Source: Bactrocera neohumeralis (Eukaryota > Arthropoda > Insecta > Diptera > Tephritidae). Taken from it: a stretch of DNA of 64,000 nucleotides. Below are positions 1 to 9,900 of this stretch, piece after piece; positions within the stretch are counted from its first letter, which is position 1; each line of letters begins with the position of its first letter. The notes below the pieces were generated by a model. That model searched no databases, was not told the origin of the DNA, and worked only from the letters and a program-made list of their open reading frames with translations. The position numbers and the translations under genes are program-made. The stretch spans positions 81,218,163 through 81,282,162 of the forward strand of contig NC_065921.1 in assembly GCF_024586455.1 (NCBI RefSeq). The letters run 5' to 3'.

Positions 1-520
1 GTTTTTCGTGGTCTCTGCATAGACTTTATAGATTACTCCTATAACGTTGATAATCACCGTTCTGACCGATAACATTTGCTTCAACTTCTTCGGAACAGTT
101 TCGACCAGTCCAGTACACTGTTTCGACGACTTTTTGGTATCTGGTGTGCACCAAGGGACGCAACGATGGTCACAAAATGCCGCAAAAAATCTGTCCGATT
201 GTGCTTAAGGTGAATCAAACAATGCTGCAAAGTAGTCATTCTGCTGGGATTGTTGTATGCAATAAGAAAACGCGCGGACACCTCGTCTTTTGAGAGGTCT
301 ACTGATTCAGCTAACTTGCGCACCTTCAAACGGCGTCTGTCGATACGACTTCGCGGACTTTTGTCACATTATCCGCCTTGATAGCCACTTTTGGCACTCT
401 CGAGCATGACTGAAGCTGGTCGCCCGTCTTCCCAAGCAGTTGACTATACGTAACCAAAGATCCGTTTGCGTCAAACAATATGACTTTGAAGCCGATTCTT
501 GGCAGTCATCTTACTAAAGC
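1..520 (-). mobile_element. Degenerate mariner-type transposase fragment
   Basis: Read on the minus strand, 329..81 gives an uninterrupted 82-residue stretch with the mariner transposase pattern: RRLKVRKLAESVDLSKDEVS (helix-turn-helix region, about 345..265) and then LKHNRTDFLRHFVT, which matches the usual NPxDFLRRFVT block before the first catalytic Asp. The expected DETW catalytic motif is replaced by VASLG, and further similarity (VIGVIYKVY-like, compare GIIFIDYL) is in another frame near 1..80. Sequence at 330..500 keeps weak N-terminal similarity with stops. The element runs off the left edge of the window and no terminal repeat is visible. It is a dead copy with a lost catalytic residue. 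Family membership is clear to me; the subfamily is not. Confidence 0.75.
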
Positions 521-695
521 GGACCCGAATGCCAAGGACTATCAACTCAACAACTTTATGTGAGGAAAAAAAAATATTTATAATGGATTTTTAAATATGC
601 ACGTCTAAGAAGACAATCTTAGCGGTTTGGAAAAAAAAAACGAATGTGACAAGTAAGGGGTGTGGTCATAATATCTGGTATTATTTAAAAAAATC

Positions 696-701
696 TTTAT
701 T
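696..701 (-). promoter_or_regulatory. Polyadenylation signal of the MADF-BESS gene
   Basis: The minus strand reads AATAAA here, 57 bases after the stop codon of the MADF-BESS gene. It is the first canonical signal downstream and fits a short 3' UTR. Confidence 0.6.
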
Positions 702-757
702 TACAATTTAAATATAATTTGCGTGAGTATGTGATTGATAGAAATCTTTAATCTTCC

Positions 758-2296
758 TCAATACTGTCTGGTAGTACCCAATTCCGTCATTAAAATCTCC
801 TGAAACCGCGTACGCACCCGCAACTGCTGCACTATATCCAAGCGATTCATATAGGGCAAAAGTGAGCGAAAGAACAGTAAATTTTCATTATCCTCATTCG
901 ACTCGACAGCCTCAATTGCTGCCTTCTTGCTCGGGCAATCGGACAGTTCATCGCGCAGTTGTGCGGCCGCCGACTCGCCGTATTCCTCGGCGCTGCATGT
1001 GTAGCCACGTTTATTCTTCGCATATTTCGGATCTGCCATTTGTGGTGCGACCGCAACAAAAGGTGGTGGTTCATATTCTATTTGTAATCTACCCTCATCG
1101 CACACATTCGCTTCCGCGGGCTCATGTTTCCATTCGGTTACACACGAGTTGGCATTCTCAAATTCCTCGTCCAGCGTGTAAACTTTCCGTATGCTGGGAA
1201 AGTGATTGTATGTGTCGGTAGTTTCAGACGTCTCTACTGTGGGTGGCGTATCTTCGATTTGGCTTTTGTTCTCATCCCAGCTATTCACCGAATCGGACGA
1301 ACGTATATCAATTATCGATTCGGACCTAATATCAATAACTTGTTTGCGGGGCGTGTGGGTATTGAGCAAGAAAATTAAACTGTTAAAATGTGTCCATTTC
1401 GGTTTTTCACGCTCGTCAATGTAATAACTACCGCCGCTGGTGTAGACTGGCACCTTTTTTAATTCCTTCAGGAATTGATCGCGTAAGCTACGCCACTTTA
1501 TTTTGGCTGTGGACTCTGAAAATGGTGCAAAGTAGAAAACAGGGGTTAAAAATGTTGTATTTTTGGAATATAGAACTTAGCTATAGTATAATAACGGTAC
1601 TATATATAGTATATGATAGCTGAAGCACGAAAATTAGCTCTGGTTCCGCCATTCCCATTGAAGTGACGATAAATATTTCGCGATTAAAACTATTTATAGA
1701 TGTGCATACATACGTACATACATACATACTTAGAGGAGCTCTAAAACGCATTCGAAAAGTTCCAGCGATAACGGTATCACGCTTGCACGCACATGCAAAT
1801 TATCTGCAAACACACAAAGTCGCTCTCCGCAAACTACGAAATAATCGATGATACAAGTGGTCGATATGTGCATATGTATGTATGTATGTATGTATATACG
1901 CATAACGCGAGATTTATGCGTTTTTCTTTTAGCTACCACGCCGTACACTCATCAAGCGCCCATAATTACTCGCAGTGGTGTTTTTTTGCCTAGCCTTTAC
2001 ACATTTGTGTGTCTCCACATGTGCGATACAAACGCCGAACATTGTTATTTCAATGAAAATTTCTTCTATATTTCTAAATTTATTTTTGTATACAAGCTTA
2101 AGAATATACTACATTTCCTCAATAAATATATTTTTATGCATTGAACTGTGTACTCACTTGTTATTTTACAAACGTCCGCTACTTCTTGCCATAGTTTATC
2201 GATTATTTTCTGCTGCTGACTTCCCAATGGTATCTTTTTCTTATCCCATAAAAATTCTCGCTTGCGTACTTCCTCTATAAAATCCTCCTTTTCCAT
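758..2296 (-). CDS. MADF-BESS domain protein, probable DNA-binding regulator
   Basis: Two exons, complement(758..1515, 2158..2296), give 298 aa. Exon 1 ends ACA A|GTGAGT and exon 2 starts after a TTTTCAG acceptor; the junction makes Lys47 and keeps frame. Residues 1 to about 98 form a MADF (Myb/SANT-like) domain: FIEEVRKREFLWD, then LWQEVADVC, then KIKWRSLRDQFLKELKK across the junction, then KPKWTHFNSLIFLL. Residues about 256-288 form a BESS motif (FFRSLLPYMNRLDIVQQLRV), a protein-contact helix pair. The middle is acidic and probably disordered. This is the Adf1-type architecture of fly transcription regulators that bind DNA by MADF and partners by BESS. The ATG at 2296 is chosen because MADF begins at residue 4 and G is at -3 and +4; the frame stays open upstream to 2635, so a longer N-terminus is possible. 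The intron is 642 bp and holds microsatellite. I cannot name the orthologue among the many fly MADF genes. It faces away from twist. Confidence 0.93.
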
Positions 2297-2990
2297 TGCT
2301 GTGCGCGACAATACTGCGGGCACTGCGTTATTTTCGATGTCAGCGAACTCGCAGACGACGCGATAAACGCAAATGCCAACGGATAGTGTTGATACGAACG
2401 CAAGAGAACGAAACACTCGTGAATACTTATCTGCCCTATAAATACATGCTATATATTTATGTGCATATTTATATATGTATTTATATAAGCAAATGTTTCG
2501 TATGAGTACAGGCTGTTGTTTAGCAATAACATAGTGTGTGGTTACCGAAACGAACCGAAGGCATTGTGTGAAATGAGTAATGCTGGCTGTGTACCCTGTA
2601 GAAATTTTTTTGATGATAAAAAGAATTGTTCGCATTGTTATTTTTGTACGTAATATAAAAATAAAATAAATTGATATCTCACAAAAGTTTAAAAATATCG
2701 TTTTTTTCTAAAAGTATTTAATATTAGTTTTTGAAAACTATTACAAATTATATATGATTATAGAATTACTATAAATTATTAATATAAATTATTATAAATA
2801 CGTTAAAATTTGTTAAATATTAATACAAAATACGTTCTTTTCAATAAATGTTAGAAAAAAATAGTGAAAAATTAAAGAAATATTTTATTTCTTAATTTAA
2901 AAATGTTATTTCTATTAATTTATTTTAATATATTGGCGCAAATTTTGAGAAAAAATTTTAATTAAATTAATATAATTTAGAATAATTTTT

Positions 2991-3563
2991 AAAAATTAAT
3001 ATTAAATATTTTTAGATAAGTTCTAAGCTTTATTGAAGCAAATTTTGCAAAAAGTATTAATTAATTCAATTTAATTAATTAATTTTTATTAATTTACTTA
3101 ATATTTTTTTATAAATTAACTAAAATTAATTTATTAAATTTCAAATTAATCAAATTTAATTTAATTTTAATTATTTAAAAATGATTAATTTAATTTAATT
3201 AAAATTAATTTTAATTAATTTAACTAGTAATTGTTTTATTATTTAAGTAATAATTTTTTTTAATTAATTTAATTAAACTTAATTAGTATTTTTTTTAACT
3301 TTTTACAATAAAGCAATATACACACATACATACATATGTATGTATGTATGTATGTATGTATGTGATAAAATAATTTTTAAAAATCAATATTAAATATTTT
3401 TAGATCAGTTGTAAACTGATTAGCTATTGTAGCAAATTTTGAAAAAAAGTTATTAATAAATTCAATTTAATTAATTAATTTTAATTTAATTAATAATTTT
3501 TCAATTTAATTAATTAATTTTAATTTAATTAATATGTTTTTTTAAACTTGTTACAATAAAGTG
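2991..3563. repeat. Diverged direct duplication, two copies
   Basis: Two copies of one segment lie head to tail. Copy 1 is about 2991..3313 and copy 2 about 3378..3563. Both start with AATATTAAATATTTTTAGAT, continue through AGCAAATTTTG and TTCAATTTAATTAATTAATT, and end with TTACAATAAAG. Copy 1 is longer because the TTAATTAA-rich core has expanded. A microsatellite (3320..3364) separates them. Confidence 0.7.
3320..3364. repeat. Palindromic ACAT/ATGT microsatellite
   Basis: ACAT units switch at a central ACATATGT to ATGT units, so the tract can fold on itself. The same switch recurs many times in the window. Confidence 0.9.
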
Positions 3564-5094
3564 TAGAACATATCCAAAATTATTTAATATTATTTTTTTT
3601 AAATTATTGAAAATTAAATTTAAGAATAAAATTATGTATGTACACACGTACATACATATGTACATATATTATATTAAAAATAAATTCAACTTGATTTCTT
3701 AAGTTCAAAAACATAATAATTATATTTTCACAAAAAATATTTTTGAATTTTGAAAAAAAAAATTTTGCATGTTTTAATTTTTTTAATTAAATTTTTTTTA
3801 GTTTAATTTAAAAAATATTTTTTGATATGAAATAGTTATTATGCGATTTTGTTAAAAATATTTTAAGTTAATTATTTTTTTAAGCTTTCGTTTCTATTAT
3901 TATTTAGATTTTTTTATTAACTTTTTCTCATATTTGAATGAAAAACTGATTGTTTTGAAAAAATTTAAGTGTTGATAGAAACTTAAAAATTTCCGACAGG
4001 GTACGAATCGCAAGAATGTTTGCCTGTACTTGTGTGCAACTGTACATAAATTCATACACATTTGTATACATGAAAAAGTTCTCTTTAGTCCATTGCTTAG
4101 GTAGTTTTTTTGTAGCCGATAACCAAAATTACATATCCGAAGTACTGCAAGGAAAACATTCGGTTTAAATTTTGTAAGGTTTTGTTTTGTGTGAATGCAT
4201 ATATTGTATGTCTATATATACAAATCTATTTATATATTACGAATGTGCACAGGAATTCTGAATCAACAGCTTTTAAATAAATATTTGCTTTCATCACAAG
4301 TGCAGGAGCACAGTACCTCTCAAACTTTTGTTATTTTTGTAGCAACCCAACATTTAGCTGGTACAAACACCCGTAGAACTTATCAGAACACTCATATTTA
4401 CAGAGGCGGGCAATAAAGTATGGTTAACTGATATTTGAACAATATATATTGAAGGTTGACATTCATTTAATTATATTATTTGTTATCAAGAGAAATATAC
4501 ACTATGAGCTAATAATACATCAAACTCATAAATGCAAAAAAATATAAAACTAATTAGAACATTATTTTCACATCAAGGAAATATTAGCAAATGCTGCTTA
4601 TAAACGTTGCATAACTTTAGGCTCATGCAGTTCAAACGGGTTGTAAATGTTCTTAGCGTTTAAAGAAGGATTTTGGTAAACGGTAGAGAGGAGAAAATGA
4701 AATTTACTCAGCAATTTCGAGAATACTCCGGTGTAATACGTACAAAGACATGTTTTCCTTTCTTTTCGATACATATCAAAGATATCCAAACCATAATCCT
4801 AGGAAGCAAAAACAAATTTACGATTTGTTATTTTTTTAACATATTTGAATAAAATTTGAAATTCGATAATTGAATTTATAGTATATGAGCGATAAACGGT
4901 ATATAAATGTATGTGTGAACCAAAAACTGAGGTAACCTATAAAAAAAGCGCACTAGTTCCATAAGCTTCCAGTTAGTTCAAAACTAACTACAAATATTGC
5001 AGAGCAAACGCTCGTATTCGTTATTCTACATTATAAGCTTAACGTTTTTGGAAAAAGTTTCTGCTGTTACTGACAGTGCTGAAAATAATTTTAA

Positions 5095-6000
5095 TTCTTA
5101 CATTAGTTGGCAACCCTTCCACAAACAAATTTTCAAAATAAATCTTTCCTAATTCTGTTTGTTTCGATGAATATCTATTGCCATAAAAATTAATGTTCAA
5201 AATTTAATCAAAACAAATTTTATACACATATTTATTTTTAAATAGGTGGCAACGCTTAACAATTTTTTTTAACTGTAAGCTTTCTAAGGTTTAGTACGAT
5301 ATTCTTATTGTAATATTTTTTATCTCAGCAATTGTATTGAATGGTTGTCATAAAAAATTCAAACAGGTGGCAACACTTTTTAGAAATCTTATAATATGTA
5401 AGCTTTCAATACAGTTTATTTTGAGATCCATAATGTAGTAATATGTTTATCTCAACAATTGTATTGAATGGTTGTCATAAAAATGTAAACAGGTGGTAAC
5501 ACTTTTCAGAAATATTTTAATGTGGAAGCTTTTTAAATCAGTTTATTTTGAGACCACTGGCGTAGTGGAACGTTTATTTAACATTTGTATTGAATGGTTG
5601 TCATAAAAATTGAAACAGGTGGCAACACTTTTCAGAAAAATTTTGTGGCTGCAAGCTTACTAAACCAGTTTATTTTGAGACCATTGGCGTAGTAATCCGT
5701 TTATTTAACATTTGTATTGAATGGTTGTCATAAAAATTGAAACAGGTGGCAATACTTTTCACAATTATTTTGTGTCTGTAACCTTACTAAACCAGTTTAT
5801 TTTGAGACCACTGGCGTAGTGATACGTTTATCGTGACAGTGTTAGTGTACACAATTTTTTAAATTGGTGGCAACCCTGTCAAAGCACTTATTCAAAATAA
5901 TTCCTTTTTATTCCAGTCTGTTTTGATATGATTGTTGTAGTGTTAGAAGTTAGTCGATGGTAATTTTGTATAGAAAATTTTTAATAGGTGGCAACCTTTA
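5095..6000. repeat. Tandem array of about 121-127 bp units with CAGGTG core, upstream of twist
   Basis: The word AGGTGGCAAC or a close variant recurs at 5105, 5244, 5365, 5491, 5617, 5744, 5865 and 5986; the spacings after the first are 121, 126, 126, 127, 121 and 121 bp. Units also share GTATTGAATGGTTGTCATAA, AAGCTT-like words and CAGTTTATTTTGAGACCA. The four central units carry CAGGTG, which is both an E-box and a Snail/ZEB-type core; flanking units have TAGGTG or TTGGTG. The array ends about 1 kb before the twist start codon. It is a local satellite; whether it regulates twist is not shown. Confidence 0.9.
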
Positions 6001-6029
6001 TCTATCAAAAATTGTCAGAGATATCTTGA

Positions 6030-6184
6030 ACGAAATATTACCAAAATAGTGTCTGTGTGCGGTCATTAGAACATGTTCATGTCCGGTTATGAAATTATTA
6101 ATAAAAACGTTATGTTCATGAAATTTGTCCAGTTATGGGAGATGTCCTGTTATGAGGAAGGTCCATAATGGAAAATTTCACTGT
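6030..6184 (-). mobile_element. One end of a pogo/Tigger-like DNA transposon
   Basis: Read on the minus strand from 6184 it begins TACAGTGAAATTTTCC and then repeats subterminal words of the type ATAACNGGACA (ATAACAGGACA, ATAACTGGACA, ATAACCGGACA). Pogo/Tigger elements begin CAGT and insert at TA, often with such repeats. No partner end or transposase is seen, so it is a solo or truncated end. Assignment rests on pattern memory. Confidence 0.45.
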
Positions 6185-6389
6185 ATTTGTTAATAGGCGG
6201 CAGCTCCGACGTTTCCTTCTGCGTGTTAAAGGCCAAACTTTAATGCAAAGTGAATATACCCGGTTCAGCGTAAAAAGATATTTAGACCTCTGCAGACAAT
6301 TTATCTTTGTACCAGTGCATTTTCCTGCTGGGTATGCAGGCTGAGTTGCAAATTTTTATCTAAGCTCTCACTAATTATTTGGAAAAAGT

Positions 6390-6969
6390 TAATGGCTTAC
6401 TCATTTATACAAAATAACTTACTAATTGTTCTTGCAAATACACTTCTACACACATACATACATGCATACGCACAGCCAGGCATGTGTATATGTATGTGTG
6501 TGAATAGAGATCTACGATCTGCGCGCAGCGTTGATTGGTGCGCACAATGCAGCGGAGAACAGAAAGTAGGAGTATGCGTTTGATGACGTCACTACCGCAC
6601 GCAGACCAGAGAGTTGTCTCTTTCGTGAAACCAGCAAACAAGCGGTATATGCGCGACAACAACAATGTGGGAGCGACTGCAGCCGATCATTGCTATTTTG
6701 AGTTGGCTTCGGCATAGCGGCATTAGTTGCGTTACGTTCCTGTGCGGGTTAGGATGTAAACTGGTTTGTTTTCACGCGAGAAGGTGGAAATTTAATTTTT
6801 TTTCCAAATATACATTAGTGTGCGTGTGTATATGTGAAAACAGCAATAAAACTAGTGTTAATTTAAGTAAAGAAAAAAAATTGCTGAAATATTTTTCGTT
6901 TTAAATTTAAGTACCGAAACGTTACTACCATAATTTGCGGTGAAGTGCTAATAGAACTCACATTAGAAT
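6390..6969 (+). promoter_or_regulatory. twist promoter and 5' UTR region
   Basis: The 580 bases before the twist start are less AT-rich than their surroundings and hold the CRE-like palindrome at 6584. The last roughly 200 bases are probably 5' UTR. I could not fix the start site: no convincing TATA box, Inr plus DPE, or Dorsal-type site was found by eye. The reading frames here are too short and lack recognisable domains. Confidence 0.45.
6584..6591. promoter_or_regulatory. CRE palindrome TGACGTCA
   Basis: A perfect cAMP-response-element palindrome, the binding word of CREB/ATF bZIP proteins, lies about 380 bp before the twist ATG. A second perfect copy is at 38035..38042. The motif is exact; its use is inference. 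Confidence 0.5.
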
Positions 6970-9900
6970 ATGTCCATACGCCCGAGTTCGCCGAAAGTTT
7001 TGCTGGACATCAGCTACAAACCGATGCCGCATGCAATGGACATGCAGGACAATGTGATTAAATTGATCAAAATGGAGCCACAAGCCTACGAATATCTGCA
7101 CAACATGCAAATGCAACAGGATATCGTCGCACACCAACAGCAACAACAACAGCAGCAACAACACACGCTCAGCGGTTCGTTTTATCACAGCACAAATGGA
7201 GCGCAGGCGTCGCGCTTGGCGCCCACACAGCAGCCAGCGATGCACACACAACGTCATATAGTGGAGCCAACGGATTTCGCTTATGGTGACAACGGCGCCG
7301 CTGGCGCTGAGGTGGATTCCACCGACTATCACATGCAAAGCCCGGAAATGCTTAGCAACTGCAGCGCCAACACAACGCCGCTGGCTTTTGGACAAAGCGC
7401 GGTGGAGCACACCGCTGGCGCCGCAACAACAACAACCACAAATATGGCTAAAGAATTGAATAATAATTATAATATGCAGAATGGCGCGTGCAACGGCGTG
7501 ACGGCGCAGCTGGTGGGTGCGACCAAGCGGAATAGAGGTGAATTCGAGAGCGCGGATCACGAACTTATGAACGAGACTAAGAAGCCGCATTTACAGCTGA
7601 TCAATGAGCAACAGCACGCACCACAACAACAACAACAACAAGCGCACTTCATGCACGCGCAGGATGCGCCGCGATTTGTCTTGGATTATCTGCCAACAAC
7701 GGTGTCGGATGTGAATTCGAATATCAACGGTCCCAACAACAACAATGCTGACAGCAATAGCAACAACAGCAGCAGCAACGGCACGTCACAGTTTGACTTT
7801 GCCGCGCGGGAAATGTGTGAGAATAGTGTGGATAATTTCAAATACGGCTATCAGCAGCAGCTGCCGCATGGACAACAACAACAGCAGCAATCACAACAAC
7901 CACATCAGCAGCAACAAAATCACCAACAGCAAGCAATGCAGCAAACACTGCAACAGTCACTACAACAACAACAATCAGTGCAACAACAACAACAGCCGCT
8001 GCAACACGCCTTAACTCCAACAACAACAACGCCGCCGCACAATGTCCCACCAACTAACGGTATTTTCAGTTTAAAACACGAAATCGACAAGGATTTAACA
8101 CACACACTCGCACACGAGACGGCGACAGCGGCGGCGCTAAGCCAAGTCCACGCGCAGACGCCTCATATTATTGGCAAAAGCCTCGCACAACACTACGACT
8201 TTGCGCACTCGATGAAGAGCAACAACTCCGAAGGCGATGATTTGGAATTTATGCGCTTGAATGGCGATAATCATGAGAACTGCGACGCCAGCTATGATTA
8301 CACCAACGATGATTTGATGGACATACGCGCGGACTCGTTGTCCGACAATGCAGACACGGCTGCTAAACATTTTCGCAAACCGCGTCGACGTACGCGCCGG
8401 AAATCGAGCCGTTCCGAGGATGTCGATGAGTTTCACAATCAACGCGTTATGGCCAATGTGCGCGAGCGTCAGCGCACGCAGAGCCTGAATGACGCGTTCA
8501 AGGCGCTGCAGCAGATCATACCGACACTGCCGAGCGATAAGCTGAGCAAAATACAAACGTTGAAGCTGGCGACCAGGTGAGTGGAGTGGTAAGCAGTGGG
8601 TGGGCCGAATGCGATTGCGATAGCGGGAAAAGTTTTTGGTGTATAGTGTCGGGTTTACATGATGTTATTGTAATGGTTAGAAAGTGTTTCCAAAATTAGG
8701 GTGTTTTTGTAGGCAAAGGGCACACAAATGTTATACATATGAAAATGAGATGTGATTCATATATTGACTTTGAGTGCGATATGCAAATATTTTTTTAATT
8801 TTTAATTTTTTTTTAATTAATAAAAGTAATTATAAAAAATATGTGATAAATTTTTGAAAAAAAAAAATTAATTTAATTTAATTAACTTAATTTTTCTGAA
8901 TTTTTTTAATTAATGAAAAAAATTTCTGAAAACTTAAAAAAAAAATTTTACATTAATTTAATTAACTTAATATTTTTATTTAATTTTTCTGATTTTTTTT
9001 TAATTAATAAAAAATAATTATAAAAAATATGTGAACATTTTTGGAAAAAAATTAAAATTAATTTAATTAACTTAACTTAATTTTTCTGAATTTTTTTTTA
9101 ATTAATAAAAATAGTTATAAAAAAATATGTGAAAAGTTTTTGGAAAAAAATTAAAGATTTATTTAATTAACCTAACTTAATTTTTCTGATTTTTTTTAAT
9201 TAATAAAAAATGATTATAAAAAAATATGTGATCATTTTTGGAAAAAAAAAATTAAAATTAATTTAATTAACCTAATCTAATTAACTTAATTTTTCTGAAT
9301 TTTGAAAAAATTATTAAAAATTTGTGAAAAAATTTTGGAAAAAAAATTTCAATTAATTTAATTAACTTAACTTAATTTTTCTGAATTTTTTTAATCAATA
9401 AAAAATAGTTATAAAAAAATATATGAAAAATAATTATAAAAAATATATGAAAAATTGCTTGGAAAAAATTTTAAAATTAATTTAATTAACTTAATGAATG
9501 AAAAAACGCAGATTTTGTTCAACAAAAAATAAGAACAAAATTATAAAAATTAATGCAGTAATTTTTGCAGAAAATTGTTTGAGCAGTGCACTACATTTCA
9601 TCAAAAATATTTGTCAAGCTACTCAATTAAATCGTTCAAAGTGACTTCTTTTAAAGCAGGATAGATAATTTTTGTAAGTCTTGGTATTTCAAATGAAAGA
9701 TAAAATAACAAAAATGTGAGGAATTAGTCATCTATTTGAGGTCGGGAAGAGGAAAGGGAGGGGCGTGGTTGAATTTTTAAGCGTTAAAATCGGTTTATCT
9801 CTCTATTTCAGGCAAAGCTACAAGTCCAATAGAAGAAAGTTGTATAGCAAAGTTGCAGGTAATGAAAAGAACTACAACTTTTGTATCAACATCTTTTTCA

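Larger units (their letters stand above)
2400..5090. other. AT-rich intergenic DNA between two divergent genes
   Basis: Sequence between the MADF-BESS gene and the twist side. It is extremely AT-rich with TTAATTAA runs, poly-A/T tracts and one long microsatellite. I see no coding potential, RNA gene or promoter. The minus-strand reading frame up to 2635 is probably 5' UTR or promoter of the MADF-BESS gene. Confidence 0.6.

Noticed and set aside
6958..8556. Long minus-strand and alternative-frame reading frames rich in Val/Ala/Cys or Asn/Ser
   Set aside because: They are antisense or shifted readings of the CAA/CAG-rich twist exon 1, whose real frame has bHLH and Twist-specific motifs.
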